NCBI GenBank assembly: GCA_041946825.1
Contig: JBHGBD010000040.1
Location: 1-31,897 of the forward strand
Direction of reading: 5' to 3'
Length of the DNA stretch: 31,897 nucleotides
Source of the DNA: CAZTHM01 sp041946825
GTDB taxonomy: Bacteria; Acidobacteriota; Terriglobia; UBA7540
The notes under the pieces: model-generated
Databases searched by the model: none
Seen by the model: the letters and a program-made list of their open reading frames with translations, nothing else
Told to the model about the DNA's origin: nothing
Part shown: in pieces, positions 31,883 to 31,897 of the stretch
How positions within the stretch are numbered: position 1 is the first letter of the stretch
Layout: each line of letters begins with the position of its first letter
Made by a program: the position numbers and the translations under genes

Positions 31883-31897
31883 TGAGGGCGCAAGCGA

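Noticed and set aside
1..31897. CRISPR array, insertion sequence or prophage
   Set aside because: No regularly spaced repeats, transposase, integrase or structural phage gene is visible anywhere in the window.

Overview
The window looks like chromosomal DNA from a GC-rich soil- or sediment-type bacterium, most probably an Acidobacteriota member. This is an inference from gene content: a TonB-family protein with a long cytoplasmic N-terminus, a DUF6677-like membrane protein, a metallo-beta-lactamase/PilZ fusion, an exported Gfo/Idh/MocA oxidoreductase next to a DUF1080 protein, many Tat-like leaders and GGAGG-type ribosome binding sites. No rRNA or other marker gene is present to confirm it. 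I see no phage, insertion sequence, CRISPR array or plasmid module.

Left part (1-10230): every gene is on the minus strand. In coordinate order they are an SDR oxidoreductase, a metallo-beta-lactamase fused to a C-terminal PilZ domain, a NarL-type response regulator overlapped by its MASE1-PAS histidine kinase, an NlpC/P60-like peptidase with a peptidoglycan-binding domain, a Tat-exported P1/S58-family aminopeptidase, a 58-aa two-helix membrane protein, a DUF6677-like membrane protein, and a DUF1697 protein. Long intergenic stretches between them hold palindromes and direct repeats but no convincing genes.

Middle (10562-19587): a TonB-family gene and a tRNA-Gln(CUG) come first. A minus-strand pair follows, a Tat-type enolase-superfamily enzyme and a secreted UlaG-like metallo-beta-lactamase. 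Then comes a plus-strand run: DUF1080 protein, Gfo/Idh/MocA oxidoreductase, TIM-barrel sugar isomerase/lyase-like protein, and amidohydrolase. All six enzymes of the two groups carry an export signal of some kind. Together they suggest a periplasmic route for oxidising and opening glycosides (the 3-keto-glycoside logic) and then handling the sugar acid or lactone products. A hairpin with a T tract, and an overlapping competing hairpin, sit before the amidohydrolase gene.

Right part (20023-31897): a small PilZ protein, two different KefB/YbaL-type cation:proton antiporters separated by a 59-aa zinc-ribbon protein, then secreted GH2 and GH78 (rhamnosidase-type) glycosidases spaced as an operon. 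Next are a minus-strand ParE-type toxin-antitoxin pair and a secreted parallel beta-helix protein. The GH2, GH78 and beta-helix proteins fit plant or microbial polysaccharide breakdown and could feed the exported sugar-oxidising enzymes. The window ends in a cluster of inverted repeats.
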